NCBI GenBank assembly: GCA_024638265.1 | Contig: JAHEKQ010000006.1 | Coordinates: 1-50,044, forward strand | Source of the DNA: Flammeovirgaceae bacterium | GTDB taxonomy: Bacteria > Bacteroidota > Bacteroidia > Cytophagales > Cyclobacteriaceae | DNA length: 50,044 nucleotides | Reading direction: 5' to 3' | Translations under genes and position numbers: made by a program | Part shown: positions 26,101 to 35,017 of the stretch, piece by piece | Layout of the letters: each line of letters opens with the position of its first letter | How positions within the stretch are numbered: position 1 is the first letter of the stretch | The notes under the pieces: model-generated | What the model saw: the letters and a program-made list of their open reading frames with translations, nothing else | Told to the model about the DNA's origin: nothing | Database searches by the model: none

Positions 26101-27777
26101 ATGAAGCACCTATCAGACCTTGAGATTACCCAACAAATTGAAATGGAACACGTCAGTTCTATTGCTGAAAAAATTGGGTTGCCTACCGAACATCTTGAGC
26201 TTTTTGGACACTACAAGGCCAAGATTCCCCTCGACCTGGTCAGGCCGGCAGAGATATCAAAAAATAAGTTGATCCTGGTCACAGCTATGACCCCGACCCC
26301 AGCAGGAGAAGGAAAAACGACCACCTCAATCGGACTCACGGAAGGGCTCAACCGAATTGGAAAGAAAGCTACCGTAGTGTTGCGCGAACCTTCCCTTGGG
26401 CCTGTATTTGGTATGAAGGGTGGAGCAGCGGGTGGTGGTTACAGCCAGGTGGTTCCAATGGAAGATATAAACCTGCATTTTACAGGTGATTTTGCTGCTA
26501 TTGAGAAAGCCAACAACCTGCTGGCAGCACTCATCGACAATACGGTACAAAGCAAGAACGGTGAATTGGATATTGATCCAAGGACTATTGAGTGGAAACG
26601 GGTTATGGATATGAATGACCGTGCTCTCAGGAATATAGTTACCGGTATGGGTGGTAAACCGGGTGGAATAATGAGGGAGACTGGATTTAATATTACAGCT
26701 GCCTCAGAGATCATGGCCATTCTTTGCCTTGCTGAAAGTATTGAGGACTTGAAAAAGAAAATCGGGAATATCTATATCGGGGATACGTTCGACGGGAAGG
26801 CGGTATTTGCAAGGGACCTAAGGGCAGAAGGGGCTATGGCGGCATTGCTCAAAGATGCAATTAAGCCTAACCTCGTACAGACGCTGGAGGGTAATCCGGC
26901 TATCATTCATGGCGGGCCGTTTGCCAATATTGCCCAGGGTACCAATTCGGTGATTGCAACCAAAATGGGACTTTCATATTCCGACTTTGTGGTAACCGAA
27001 GCAGGTTTTGGAGCAGATCTCGGGGCCGAAAAATTCATGAACATCAAATGTGGTTATAGTGGTCTTTCTCCCAGTTGTATAGTCCTGGTGGCTACTATAC
27101 GTGCATTAAAATTCCATGGTGGTAAACCACTGCCTGAAATCGCTGAACCGGACCTGGAAGCAGTAAACAATGGATTGTCTAACCTGGAAAAACATATCGA
27201 GAATGTCAGGGTATTTCATGTCCCGGGAATTGTAGCAATCAATCGGTTTCCCACTGATACGGATGAAGAAGTTCAGGCTGTGATAGATTTCTGTTCGAGC
27301 ATGGGGATGGCAGCTTCAGTTTCCGATGGTTGGGAAAAGGGAGGAGAAGGCACCGAGGAGCTTGCATCAAAAGTGGTAACGATCACTGAAAAATTTAAAG
27401 GGCGATACAAGCCACTATATGACTGGTCGAAAAGTCCACAGGAGAAAATTGAGATCATAGCACATAAGATTTACGGCGCCAAGAATGTGGAGTACCTGCC
27501 CAAGGCCAAACAAAACCTGCGAAAGCTGGAACGTTTGGGGATTAAGAATCAACCCGTTTGTATTGCCAAAACACAGAATTCATTGTCGGACGACCCTAAG
27601 TGGTTGGGCCGGCCGGAAGATTTCACACTGACAGTCAGGGAAATCGAAATCGCTTCCGGAGCAGGATTTTTTATCCCAATTACCGGGAATATGCTTCGTA
27701 TGCCCGGTCTCCCCAGGAAACCCGCCGCAGAAGGTATCGATATTAATAATGAGGGGAAGATTGAAGGAGTAAGCTGA
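26101..27777 (+). CDS. fhs: Formate-tetrahydrofolate ligase
   Basis: This 558-residue enzyme joins formate to tetrahydrofolate with ATP, giving 10-formyl-THF for purine and formyl-Met-tRNA synthesis. The P-loop TPTPAGEGKTTTSIGL (about 62-77) is diagnostic, as are REPSLGPVFGMKGGAAGGG and TEAGFGADLGAEKF. The length is that of the monofunctional bacterial enzyme. It starts three bases after the esterase stop and overlaps fdhD by one base (TGATG), which ties formate activation to formate dehydrogenase maturation. Confidence 0.97.
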   Translation: MKHLSDLEITQQIEMEHVSSIAEKIGLPTEHLELFGHYKAKIPLDLVRPAEISKNKLILVTAMTPTPAGEGKTTTSIGLTEGLNRIGKKATVVLREPSLGPVFGMKGGAAGGGYSQVVPMEDINLHFTGDFAAIEKANNLLAALIDNTVQSKNGELDIDPRTIEWKRVMDMNDRALRNIVTGMGGKPGGIMRETGFNITAASEIMAILCLAESIEDLKKKIGNIYIGDTFDGKAVFARDLRAEGAMAALLKDAIKPNLVQTLEGNPAIIHGGPFANIAQGTNSVIATKMGLSYSDFVVTEAGFGADLGAEKFMNIKCGYSGLSPSCIVLVATIRALKFHGGKPLPEIAEPDLEAVNNGLSNLEKHIENVRVFHVPGIVAINRFPTDTDEEVQAVIDFCSSMGMAASVSDGWEKGGEGTEELASKVVTITEKFKGRYKPLYDWSKSPQEKIEIIAHKIYGAKNVEYLPKAKQNLRKLERLGIKNQPVCIAKTQNSLSDDPKWLGRPEDFTLTVREIEIASGAGFFIPITGNMLRMPGLPRKPAAEGIDINNEGKIEGVS

Positions 27778-28589
27778 TGACGGCTGTTTCCCACATAAAG
27801 GTGAAACGTTACCAGCAGGGTCAGATATCTGAAACAGAAGACCTTGTCGCCCTGGAGGAACCCCTTGAAGTGAGGCTTGGATATGGGGTTGCATCTGACA
27901 GACAACAGGAGCGCCTGGCCGTTACCATGCGTACCCCGGGCAATGATTTTGAACTAGGGCTGGGAATGCTTTACGGAGAAGGGATCATCAGTAGCCGCAA
28001 GGAAGTGGAAAGCGTTCATTACTGCGAAACCGTTAAACCCGAAGAAAAAGAGAACGTCATACGGATTGAGTTGAGTGAGGGGGTGGAAGTTGACTGGAAG
28101 AAAATACAACGTCATATTTATTCACATGCCGCTTGTGGTGTATGTGGCAAAACATCCATCGATGCAGTACTGCAGGATTGCCAGCCTGTGGACTCAGAAG
28201 ATATCGTCCTGGATCCTTTGGTTATTTCCACACTTCCCGCCCGGTTAAAGGAGAGGCAGTTGGTCTTCAAGCATACCGGTGGACTTCATGCGGTGGGGCT
28301 ATTTGATATCAATGGAAATTTGCTTGAAATTCGCGAAGATGTCGGCCGTCACAATGCCCTGGACAAACTCGTTGGGGCAATGTTGGAAAAGAAGCAGATC
28401 CCGCTCAGCAAGCGAATTCTTCTACTCTCAGGTCGGATCAGCTATGAATTGGTGCAGAAATCCGCCCGCGCCGGTATCCCGGTCGTCTGCGCGGTCGGAG
28501 CCCCCTCATCACTTGCGGTTTCATTGGCTAAAGATGCCGGGATCAAGTTGATTGGTTTTGTGAAGGAGGACTATTACAACGTTTATTAA
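27777..28589 (+). CDS. fdhD: Formate dehydrogenase accessory sulfurtransferase FdhD
   Basis: FdhD transfers sulfur to the molybdenum cofactor to make formate dehydrogenase active. The 270-residue protein has the sulfur-carrying cysteines C120 and C123 in AACGVCGKTS and the conserved EDVGRHNALDKLVGA and SGRISYELVQKSA segments. No formate dehydrogenase gene is in the window, so the client is encoded elsewhere. The ATG shares one base with the fhs stop. A period-7 array begins in its TAA stop codon. Confidence 0.96.
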   Translation: MTAVSHIKVKRYQQGQISETEDLVALEEPLEVRLGYGVASDRQQERLAVTMRTPGNDFELGLGMLYGEGIISSRKEVESVHYCETVKPEEKENVIRIELSEGVEVDWKKIQRHIYSHAACGVCGKTSIDAVLQDCQPVDSEDIVLDPLVISTLPARLKERQLVFKHTGGLHAVGLFDINGNLLEIREDVGRHNALDKLVGAMLEKKQIPLSKRILLLSGRISYELVQKSARAGIPVVCAVGAPSSLAVSLAKDAGIKLIGFVKEDYYNVY

Positions 28590-28730
28590 CTAACAGCTAA
28601 GAACTAACAACTAACAGTGGGAAGGAGGGATGAGGAATGAGATGTGGTAAAGTAGTAAAGTAGTAAAGTGGTAAAGTGGTAAAGTGGTAAAGTGGTAAAG
28701 TGGTAAAGTGGTAAAGTAGTAAAGTTGTAT
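28588..28730. repeat. Period-7 words in stop codon, then 11-unit octamer array
   Basis: Words aactaac, agctaag, aactaac, aactaac run from 28588, the second base of the fdhD stop TAA. From 28643 to 28730 there are eleven 8-base words: tgtggtaa, agtagtaa twice, agtggtaa six times, agtagtaa, agttgtat. The octamers are related to gtggtaat words at 14298. Confidence 0.93.
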
Positions 28731-28789
28731 GGTTTATGTGCTTCTAAAGGAAGCTTAGCCAATTGAAAACTCAGAATCCACAAATCGGA

Positions 28790-28838
28790 TTTACTTTTTA
28801 CTTTTTACTTTTGCCTTTTGCCTTTTTGACTTTCCCTT
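28790..28838. repeat. Period-7 array at the 3' end of a VOC gene
   Basis: Seven words in register: tttactt three times, ttgcctt twice, tttgact, ttccctt. The last word meets the stop codon of the minus-strand VOC gene at 28837. Near-identical cttttgc words occur at 49731-49744. Confidence 0.85.
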
Positions 28839-29211
28839 ACTCAGCATGTTGATCGATGAGTATCACATTCCCATCGGGGTCCTGGATCATGAAGTTTGCC
28901 GGACCTTTACTGTTTTCGTCAGCTTCGCTAATAAAAGTAACATCATTTTCTTTCAAACTCTTCTGGATTTCCCGCACATCTGTGAAGTCTTCCAGCGTAT
29001 TGGCCTCCTGGTCCCAACCGGGATTAAAAGTAAGGATGTTGCCCTCGAACATACCTTGGAAAAGACCTACGATTGAATCACCGTTTTTCATAATAAGGTA
29101 GTTCATCTCCAGGCCTCCCGCATACTGCGCAAATCCGAGTTTTTCGTAAAATGCTTTTGATACCTCCAGGTCCTTGACCGAAAGGCTGATTGAGAACGCT
29201 CCGAGTTTCAT
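28837..29211 (-). CDS. VOC superfamily protein (glyoxalase-like)
   Basis: The 124-residue protein has one VOC domain: FSISLSVKDLEVSKAFYEKL at the N-terminus, GLEMNYLIMKNGDSIVGLF, and NFMIQDPDGNVILIDQH at the C-terminus. It differs clearly from the VOC gene at 23051. No substrate can be named. Both flanks are period-7 repeat arrays, so it is an isolated gene. Confidence 0.88.
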   Translation of the reverse strand: MKLGAFSISLSVKDLEVSKAFYEKLGFAQYAGGLEMNYLIMKNGDSIVGLFQGMFEGNILTFNPGWDQEANTLEDFTDVREIQKSLKENDVTFISEADENSKGPANFMIQDPDGNVILIDQHAE

Positions 29212-29225
29212 TGGATTAAGATAAT

Positions 29226-29348
29226 TAACTAATAACTAACATCTAACAATGATAGGGGAGATGATAGAGAATAGAGAATAGATGATAATTAGGGAACGGG
29301 GGAACAATGGGGACAAGGGGACGAGGTAACGAGGTGATGAGGGGACTA
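29226..29348. repeat. Period-7 then period-8 array
   Basis: Words taactaa, taactaa, catctaa, then gatgata, gagaata, gagaata, gatgata, attaggg (29260-29294), then octamers ggggacaa, ggggacga, ggtaacga, ggtgatga, ggggacta (29309-29348). The gatgata block is the same composite as at 14210 and, inverted, at 15978. Confidence 0.85.
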
Positions 29349-29358
29349 ATAGTGCAGA

Positions 29359-31326
29359 TCAATTGACCCCTTCTTCCTTCGACAATACAAACTCCACCCT
29401 CCGGTTCAGTCGTTTGTCTTCTTCAGTCTGTTCATCTACAATGGGTTTGGAGCTGCCGTAGCCTTTTGCCTTGATTCGGGACTCTTCGACGCGTCCGAAA
29501 TATACCAGGTATTCCTTGATGGCATCGGCGCGGTCCTGGCTGAGTTTGAGGTTAAAATCCTCACGGCCGTCACCATCCGTATGGCCGTTGATCTCGAGGG
29601 TGAAGTCGGGATTATCGAGCATAAAATCGACCAGCTTGTCCAGGTCTTCATACATTTCGGACATCAATTCCGATTGGCCATTGCCAAATTCAATTGATTC
29701 GAACTTGAGCTTGCTTTGAATGGGTACGGTTACTTTATCCATGTTGACATTACCCTCGAGGTAGAACAGCTCTTCAATCCTGAAGAACTCATCCCCCTGG
29801 ATGATAAGGAGGTAATTATTGTTGTTGATTAACTCAAATTGAAAGGATCCATCCGGACGCAGGAATTTAGGAGCCACCTCTATCCCATTATCCAGGTCGA
29901 TAATTGACACAATTCCCGAAAAAGGTTGCCCGGTTTCGTCATTGGTAAGGCTACCACGGACAATGGTTGTAGCACCGGGTTGTGCCTCCATGGGTAGCGG
30001 AAAACTGTACAGATCCATATTTTCCAATTCATCTTCAACAGACCTGGCATAAAAGAGGTCTTCAGATTGCGAATCTATGGTGAAATAGTATTCTGATCCG
30101 GGGCCATTTACCAGGGGCCCAATATTTTTGGGTTCTCCCCAGTTTTTACCCTCGTGGTAAGACTTGTAAATATCAAACTCCCCGAAGTTCAGATTTTGTC
30201 CATTCGAAGAGAAATAGAGGACATCAAATGAGTGGTGGTAGAAAGGGCTCACCTCGCTATTGCGTGTATTGATAATTGGCCCGGCATTCATTGCCTTGGT
30301 CCAGGTACTATCCAGGCTATCGCGGACGGTGTAATAGATATCTGACAAACCAAAGCCACCTATCCTGTCAGAAGCAAAATAAAGCGTGTCTTCGGTAATA
30401 CTCAATGAGGGATGAGAATCCCAGCTTTTACTGTTCACATTAACGCCGAGGTTCTTCACATTTCTCCATTTACCCTCCAGGAACTCGGCGGTGAAAATAT
30501 CACAATCGCCATAGCTGTCCGGTGAATTGCACCGTGCGAAGTACAATCGATTGCCGTCTTTGCTGATAGTCGCAGAACCCTCATTAAAGACTGTATTTAT
30601 CTCGGTAAGCTCCACGGTTTCATACCACCAATCGTCTTCGCGCTTTGCAATAAACAGGTCTTCGTCGTGTTCGGTAATGGTCCCGCTCCGATGACTGTTC
30701 CTTTTAGAAGTATAGATCATCATGTCGTCATTGGCAGACAGGGTGGGGCCGTAATCAGACCATTTGGAATTGATGGGGGAGCCCATATTGAGCAGGACAC
30801 TTCTCGGTGGCCTGAGCGTATCTATCTCGCTGCGATAATCAACCAACTCGTAATAATATTCAAGGGGCACATAGTAATCCTTATCCTTACTCGTCAGGCT
30901 GTCGTAGTGAAGTTCTACTTTGCGTATATCGATATCGGACCTGTGATGTCTGAGTACAAGCTTATAAAGGAGTATAGCTTCCTCATAGTCGCCATAGAGT
31001 TCAGTGATCTTGGCCAGGCGCCAGATTAGCTGGGTATCTTTGTAGAAGTTGACTATCCCAAAATTGCCGACATATTCCTTCAGGATCGGATAGAGTTCCT
31101 TCCATTCCTTTTTGCCGTTCAGGGCGATAATCTTTTTCATTGCCCTCTTGTCGTGGTAGTAGAATATTTTGTTGACATTGGGGAAATCGAACAGGGAGGA
31201 ATGACCATAGGTCTCCACGGTATCGGCAACCTGGAAACTTAAAGCTTTTTTCTTGCCAATCTGCCCGAAGCTGAGGTGGCCTGAAAAAATAAGCAGGCAC
31301 AACAGTATAACTGGTATTAACCTCAT
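29359..31326 (-). CDS. PorE-like OmpA-family envelope protein with beta-propeller repeats
   Basis: About 655 residues. The start GTG at 31344 is possible, but ATG 31326 gives a direct signal peptide (RLIPVILLCLLIFSGHLSFGQ). Domains in order: TPR-like helices (about 30-150), PD40-type beta-propeller blades (about 190-430, with repeated DDMMIYTSKRN, GNRLYFARC and EDTLYFASDRIGG strands), a carboxypeptidase-regulatory-like domain (about 450-530), and a C-terminal OmpA peptidoglycan-binding domain (about 545-655, INGHTDGDGRED and LNRRVEFVL). This is the architecture of PorE of the type IX secretion system, which anchors the machine to peptidoglycan. PorE identity is inferred; many paralogues exist. 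Confidence 0.78.
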   Translation of the reverse strand: MRLIPVILLCLLIFSGHLSFGQIGKKKALSFQVADTVETYGHSSLFDFPNVNKIFYYHDKRAMKKIIALNGKKEWKELYPILKEYVGNFGIVNFYKDTQLIWRLAKITELYGDYEEAILLYKLVLRHHRSDIDIRKVELHYDSLTSKDKDYYVPLEYYYELVDYRSEIDTLRPPRSVLLNMGSPINSKWSDYGPTLSANDDMMIYTSKRNSHRSGTITEHDEDLFIAKREDDWWYETVELTEINTVFNEGSATISKDGNRLYFARCNSPDSYGDCDIFTAEFLEGKWRNVKNLGVNVNSKSWDSHPSLSITEDTLYFASDRIGGFGLSDIYYTVRDSLDSTWTKAMNAGPIINTRNSEVSPFYHHSFDVLYFSSNGQNLNFGEFDIYKSYHEGKNWGEPKNIGPLVNGPGSEYYFTIDSQSEDLFYARSVEDELENMDLYSFPLPMEAQPGATTIVRGSLTNDETGQPFSGIVSIIDLDNGIEVAPKFLRPDGSFQFELINNNNYLLIIQGDEFFRIEELFYLEGNVNMDKVTVPIQSKLKFESIEFGNGQSELMSEMYEDLDKLVDFMLDNPDFTLEINGHTDGDGREDFNLKLSQDRADAIKEYLVYFGRVEESRIKAKGYGSSKPIVDEQTEEDKRLNRRVEFVLSKEEGVN

Positions 31327-31467
31327 TGAATAGGACTCAATCACACTAAATTCTCATAAAAATGATGTATTCACAAGGAATATGTCTAAAAAGCAGTAGC
31401 TGTCCTACAAATTATCAACACACAGACTATTCTTTCGTTGAACAAGTAGATGGCTGACTATTTGTCT

Positions 31468-31484
31468 TTGGCACAGCTATTGAC
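31468..31484 (+). promoter_or_regulatory. Sigma-54-like promoter candidate upstream of lon
   Basis: TTGGCAC, five bases, TTGAC resembles the -24/-12 sigma-54 pattern (TTGGCAC-N5-TTGC), with the last conserved C replaced by A. A rival reading is a degraded TAnnTTTG core (TGTCTTTG at 31463). The call is weak. Confidence 0.3.
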
Positions 31485-31517
31485 CAATTAATAGTACAAG
31501 TAAACAGGTCATAATTC

Positions 31518-31532
31518 ATGCCAAATTGGCAT
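31518..31532. promoter_or_regulatory. 15-base inverted repeat just upstream of lon
   Basis: ATGCCAA-A-TTGGCAT has two 7-base arms around one base and ends 14 bases before the lon ATG. The position suits a repressor operator or a leader hairpin controlling lon. Confidence 0.5.
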
Positions 31533-31546
31533 AATAACAATATTTT

Positions 31547-34012
31547 ATGTTTAGAGACTTCATAGCATCCGAGTTGGAAGGGGAGGAGCAGGAAGAATTC
31601 ATACAGATGATTAATCCGGAGGAAGAACAGGGTTCTGAAGAAGAAATTCCCAAGGAACTCGGAGTTTTGCCGTTGAAAAATACAGTGCTATTTCCTGGAG
31701 TAATTATTCCCATCACCGTTGGGAGGAAGAAATCCACAAGGCTGGTCAAAACAGCCTATAAAGGCGATAGGTATATCGGTGTCCTGGCGCAGAAAAACCA
31801 GAATGATGAGGATCCCAGGGTTTCTGATATCTATCAATTGGGAACTGTGGCCAAGATCGTGAAAACCCTTATGCTGCCCGATGGTAATATGACCATCATT
31901 ATCCAGGGGAAGAAAAGGTTTGAGATTGATGAGGTCCTGGCGGAAGATCCGTACCTGACTGTCCGGGTCAAGCAATTGGATGAGAACTATAGAAACCCCA
32001 GGAAAAAAGAAAACAAAGCCCTGATCCAGTCTCTGAAAGAGGCAGCGGGTAAAATACTTAAGCTCAATCCCGATATTCCCCAGGAAGCGCAGATGGCTCT
32101 GGACAATATTCATACCCCTGGTTTTCTTGTACATTTCCTCAGTTCAAACCTGAATGTGGAAGTAGCGGACAAGCAGAAACTTCTCGAAGAAAATGACGGA
32201 TTCCGTAGGGGAACCATGTTGTTGGAGTATATGCTCAAGGAAATCCAGATGCTCGAACTGAAGTTTGAGATCCAGAAAAAGGTGCATACTGATATCGATC
32301 AGCAGCAGCGGGATTATTTCCTGAGGCAGCAGATGAAAGTGTTGCAGGATGAGTTAGGCTACGATGGTCCCGACAAGGAGATTGCTGAGCTTCGCGAAAA
32401 GGCAGAGAAGAAAAAATGGCCCAAGCAGGTCAAATTGAAATTCCTTAAGGAAGTCGATAAAATTGAACGCATTAACCCCGCGGCGGCAGAATATCCCGTG
32501 GCAATGAATTATGCCGATGTTATGCTCGAATTGCCCTGGGGTGAGGTAACAGTTGACAATTTTGACCTTAAAAAGGCCCAGAAAATACTAGATGCCGATC
32601 ATTATGGCCTCGAGAAAGTCAAAAACAGGATTCTCGAGTACCTGGCCGTGCTAAAACTCAAAGATGACCTGAAAGGTCCGATCCTTTGCTTGTATGGTCC
32701 TCCAGGTGTGGGTAAAACCTCATTGGGTAAATCCGTTGCCCGGGCGTTGAACAGGAATTATGTCAAAATGTCATTGGGTGGCTTGCATGATGAAGCCGAA
32801 ATCCGTGGTCATAGAAAGACCTATGTCGGTGCCATGCCGGGAAGGATTATTCAGAATATCAGGAAAGCAAAATCTTCGAACCCCGTTTTTATCCTGGATG
32901 AGATAGATAAGGTGAGTTCAGATTTCAGGGGAGACCCAGCATCGGCGCTTCTTGAAGTACTGGATCCTGAGCAAAATCACTCATTTAATGATAATTATCT
33001 AGAGGTGGATTACGACCTCTCGAAGGTATTATTTATTGCTACAGCCAATCGTCTTGATACCATTCACCCAGCCTTACGAGACAGGATGGAGATCATCGAG
33101 ATCAATGGCTATACGCAGGAGGAAAAAGTTCAGATAGCCAAAAAACACCTGGTTCCGCGTCAAAGACGCGAACACGGTTTGAATTCGAAACAAATCCGAT
33201 TTACCGATGCAGCACTCAGAAAGATCATTGATGGATATACAAGAGAATCAGGTGTAAGAAATCTCGAGCGCAATATAGGTACGGTCACCAGGAATATTGC
33301 CAAATCAGTAGCCCTGGAAGAGGAATACAAGAAATCCCTGGGGGAGAAGGAAATCACCAGCATACTTGGGGCAGAGAAGTTTGATAGTGAGATGTACCAG
33401 AATAATAAACTCGCCGGCGTAGTAACAGGTCTTGCGTGGACACAAGTAGGAGGGGAAATATTATTTATTGAATCCTCTCTGAGCCGTGGAAAAGGGAAAT
33501 TGACGATTTCGGGTCAGTTGGGGGATGTCATGAAAGAATCTGCCATGGCGGCACTTTCCTGTCTTAAAGCAAATGCTGATTCATTGGGGATTGACTATAG
33601 GGTATTTAATCAGTATGACCTTCATATTCATGTTCCGGCTGGAGCAGTCCCCAAAGATGGACCCAGCGCGGGAATCACCATTTTCACCTCATTGGCTTCC
33701 ATTTTTACCCAGAGAAAAGTTAAGCCCTTCCTGGCGATGACCGGTGAGATTACCTTACGGGGAAAGGTACTTCCGGTTGGAGGAATTAAAGAGAAGTTGT
33801 TGGCAGCCCGAAGGGCGGGAATCAAGGAAGTGATTCTGAGTGTTAAAAACCGAAGGGATGTGGAAGAGATCGAAGAAAAGTACCTTGAAAAATTGCATAT
33901 CCGATATGTTGAAAGTGTAACGGATGTTCTTGAGGTAGCCCTGTTGAAGTCAAAGGTCCCTCATCCACTTCAGATTGAACCTATCGACGAGAACAAACTC
34001 AAAATTATCTAA
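31547..34012 (+). CDS. lon: ATP-dependent protease Lon
   Basis: Lon degrades misfolded and regulatory proteins in the cytoplasm. The 821-residue protein has the N-terminal substrate-binding LON domain (about 40-240, LPLKNTVLFPGVIIPI), a coiled-coil linker, the AAA module with Walker A GPPGVGKTS (384-392) and Walker B VFILDEID, and a C-terminal protease domain with the Ser-Lys dyad: S707 in KDGPSAGIT and K750 in GGIKEKLLAARR, 43 residues apart as in E. coli. The N-terminus has an acidic extension (about 30 residues). It heads a run with porQ and hslU. Confidence 0.97.
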   Translation: MFRDFIASELEGEEQEEFIQMINPEEEQGSEEEIPKELGVLPLKNTVLFPGVIIPITVGRKKSTRLVKTAYKGDRYIGVLAQKNQNDEDPRVSDIYQLGTVAKIVKTLMLPDGNMTIIIQGKKRFEIDEVLAEDPYLTVRVKQLDENYRNPRKKENKALIQSLKEAAGKILKLNPDIPQEAQMALDNIHTPGFLVHFLSSNLNVEVADKQKLLEENDGFRRGTMLLEYMLKEIQMLELKFEIQKKVHTDIDQQQRDYFLRQQMKVLQDELGYDGPDKEIAELREKAEKKKWPKQVKLKFLKEVDKIERINPAAAEYPVAMNYADVMLELPWGEVTVDNFDLKKAQKILDADHYGLEKVKNRILEYLAVLKLKDDLKGPILCLYGPPGVGKTSLGKSVARALNRNYVKMSLGGLHDEAEIRGHRKTYVGAMPGRIIQNIRKAKSSNPVFILDEIDKVSSDFRGDPASALLEVLDPEQNHSFNDNYLEVDYDLSKVLFIATANRLDTIHPALRDRMEIIEINGYTQEEKVQIAKKHLVPRQRREHGLNSKQIRFTDAALRKIIDGYTRESGVRNLERNIGTVTRNIAKSVALEEEYKKSLGEKEITSILGAEKFDSEMYQNNKLAGVVTGLAWTQVGGEILFIESSLSRGKGKLTISGQLGDVMKESAMAALSCLKANADSLGIDYRVFNQYDLHIHVPAGAVPKDGPSAGITIFTSLASIFTQRKVKPFLAMTGEITLRGKVLPVGGIKEKLLAARRAGIKEVILSVKNRRDVEEIEEKYLEKLHIRYVESVTDVLEVALLKSKVPHPLQIEPIDENKLKII

Positions 34013-34021
34013 ATTGAGTCT

Positions 34022-35017
34022 GTGAAGTTAATTTTTTCTCTTGGGCTCCTAGTGTTATTTACCCTGCCTGTCAGGGCTCAGGATTCCTTTGAGAATATAA
34101 ACCGGCCCTTGTCTCCTCATGTGACTGCCCTCGGTGGACAAGTGATCACGGCAACTTCGTTTATTCCCGGATTATTTCTGGAGAACCCGGGACTATTGAG
34201 CGATTCCACAGATAATTACATAGGCTTGAGCTACATGAGACATCCTGCCATGGTCAACCACAGTATGTTGGCTTCCTCCTGGAATTTGCCCAGTATAGGC
34301 AACATCGGATTTACTTTCCGAAGGGTGGGATATGGGAAAATTGATGGATATGACGAATCCGGGACTTATACCGGTCAGTTTGAATCATCGGAGACTATGA
34401 TTGGACTCACAAAATCCTGGAGTTCCGGGAATTTTTCGCTCGGCTCCACCTTGAAATGGATCACTTCCTCTATTGGCGGCTATACAGCCAACTCCCTCAT
34501 GCTTGATATCGGCGGTGTTTTTGTTCATCCCCAAAAAGAATTGGTTGTGGGAATAGCTGTCAGAAATGCAGGGTTTATCCTTTCAGACTATACAGGAACC
34601 TCGAGTTCAAGCCTTCCTTTTGAAGTGAAAACCGGGGTCACCTATAAGCCTCAGTATATGCCATTCAGGACCACGCTTACCCTTTATAATATAGGGAGTG
34701 CCGATAGCCAGCTCTATGAAGATGACCTGACCACCGGCCTTCAGAGGGCCACAAGTTTTGTCAATCTCGGTCTTGAACTGGTACTCAATGATAACCTGCA
34801 GTTACTCGGTGGCTACAATTTTTTAAAGCGTTATGAGTTGCGATTACCAGCGAATGTCTACGGGGCGGGATGGAGTGCGGGATTACGATTCAGCAAGAAA
34901 GACGTGAATTTTGAATACGGGTTTGCCAGGCAACATGCTGCGGGATCAATCCATCATGTGTCAGTTACAATAAATGCAAAACAGTTAATAGGATTAAAAA
35001 GAAATACCAATGAGTAG
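34022..35017 (+). CDS. porQ: Type IX secretion system protein PorQ
   Basis: The 331-residue protein begins with a signal peptide ([14 protein letters not shown]) and then the FadL/PorV-like barrel opening [16 protein letters not shown], followed by ENPGLL, as in PorQ. Repeated amphipathic strands continue to the C-terminus. PorQ is an outer-membrane accessory of the T9SS shuttle complex (PorQ, PorU, PorV, PorZ) that helps attach cargo to lipopolysaccharide. The start is GTG at 34022, nine bases after lon. It overlaps hslU by eight bases, so a protease gene on either side is co-expressed with it. Confidence 0.82.
   Translation: MKLIFSLGLLVLFTLPVRAQDSFENINRPLSPHVTALGGQVITATSFIPGLFLENPGLLSDSTDNYIGLSYMRHPAMVNHSMLASSWNLPSIGNIGFTFRRVGYGKIDGYDESGTYTGQFESSETMIGLTKSWSSGNFSLGSTLKWITSSIGGYTANSLMLDIGGVFVHPQKELVVGIAVRNAGFILSDYTGTSSSSLPFEVKTGVTYKPQYMPFRTTLTLYNIGSADSQLYEDDLTTGLQRATSFVNLGLELVLNDNLQLLGGYNFLKRYELRLPANVYGAGWSAGLRFSKKDVNFEYGFARQHAAGSIHHVSVTINAKQLIGLKRNTNE

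Noticed and set aside
29359-35017. Type IX secretion gene cluster
   Set aside because: Only porQ and a PorE-like protein are seen; the core genes porKLMN, sprA and others are absent from the window.
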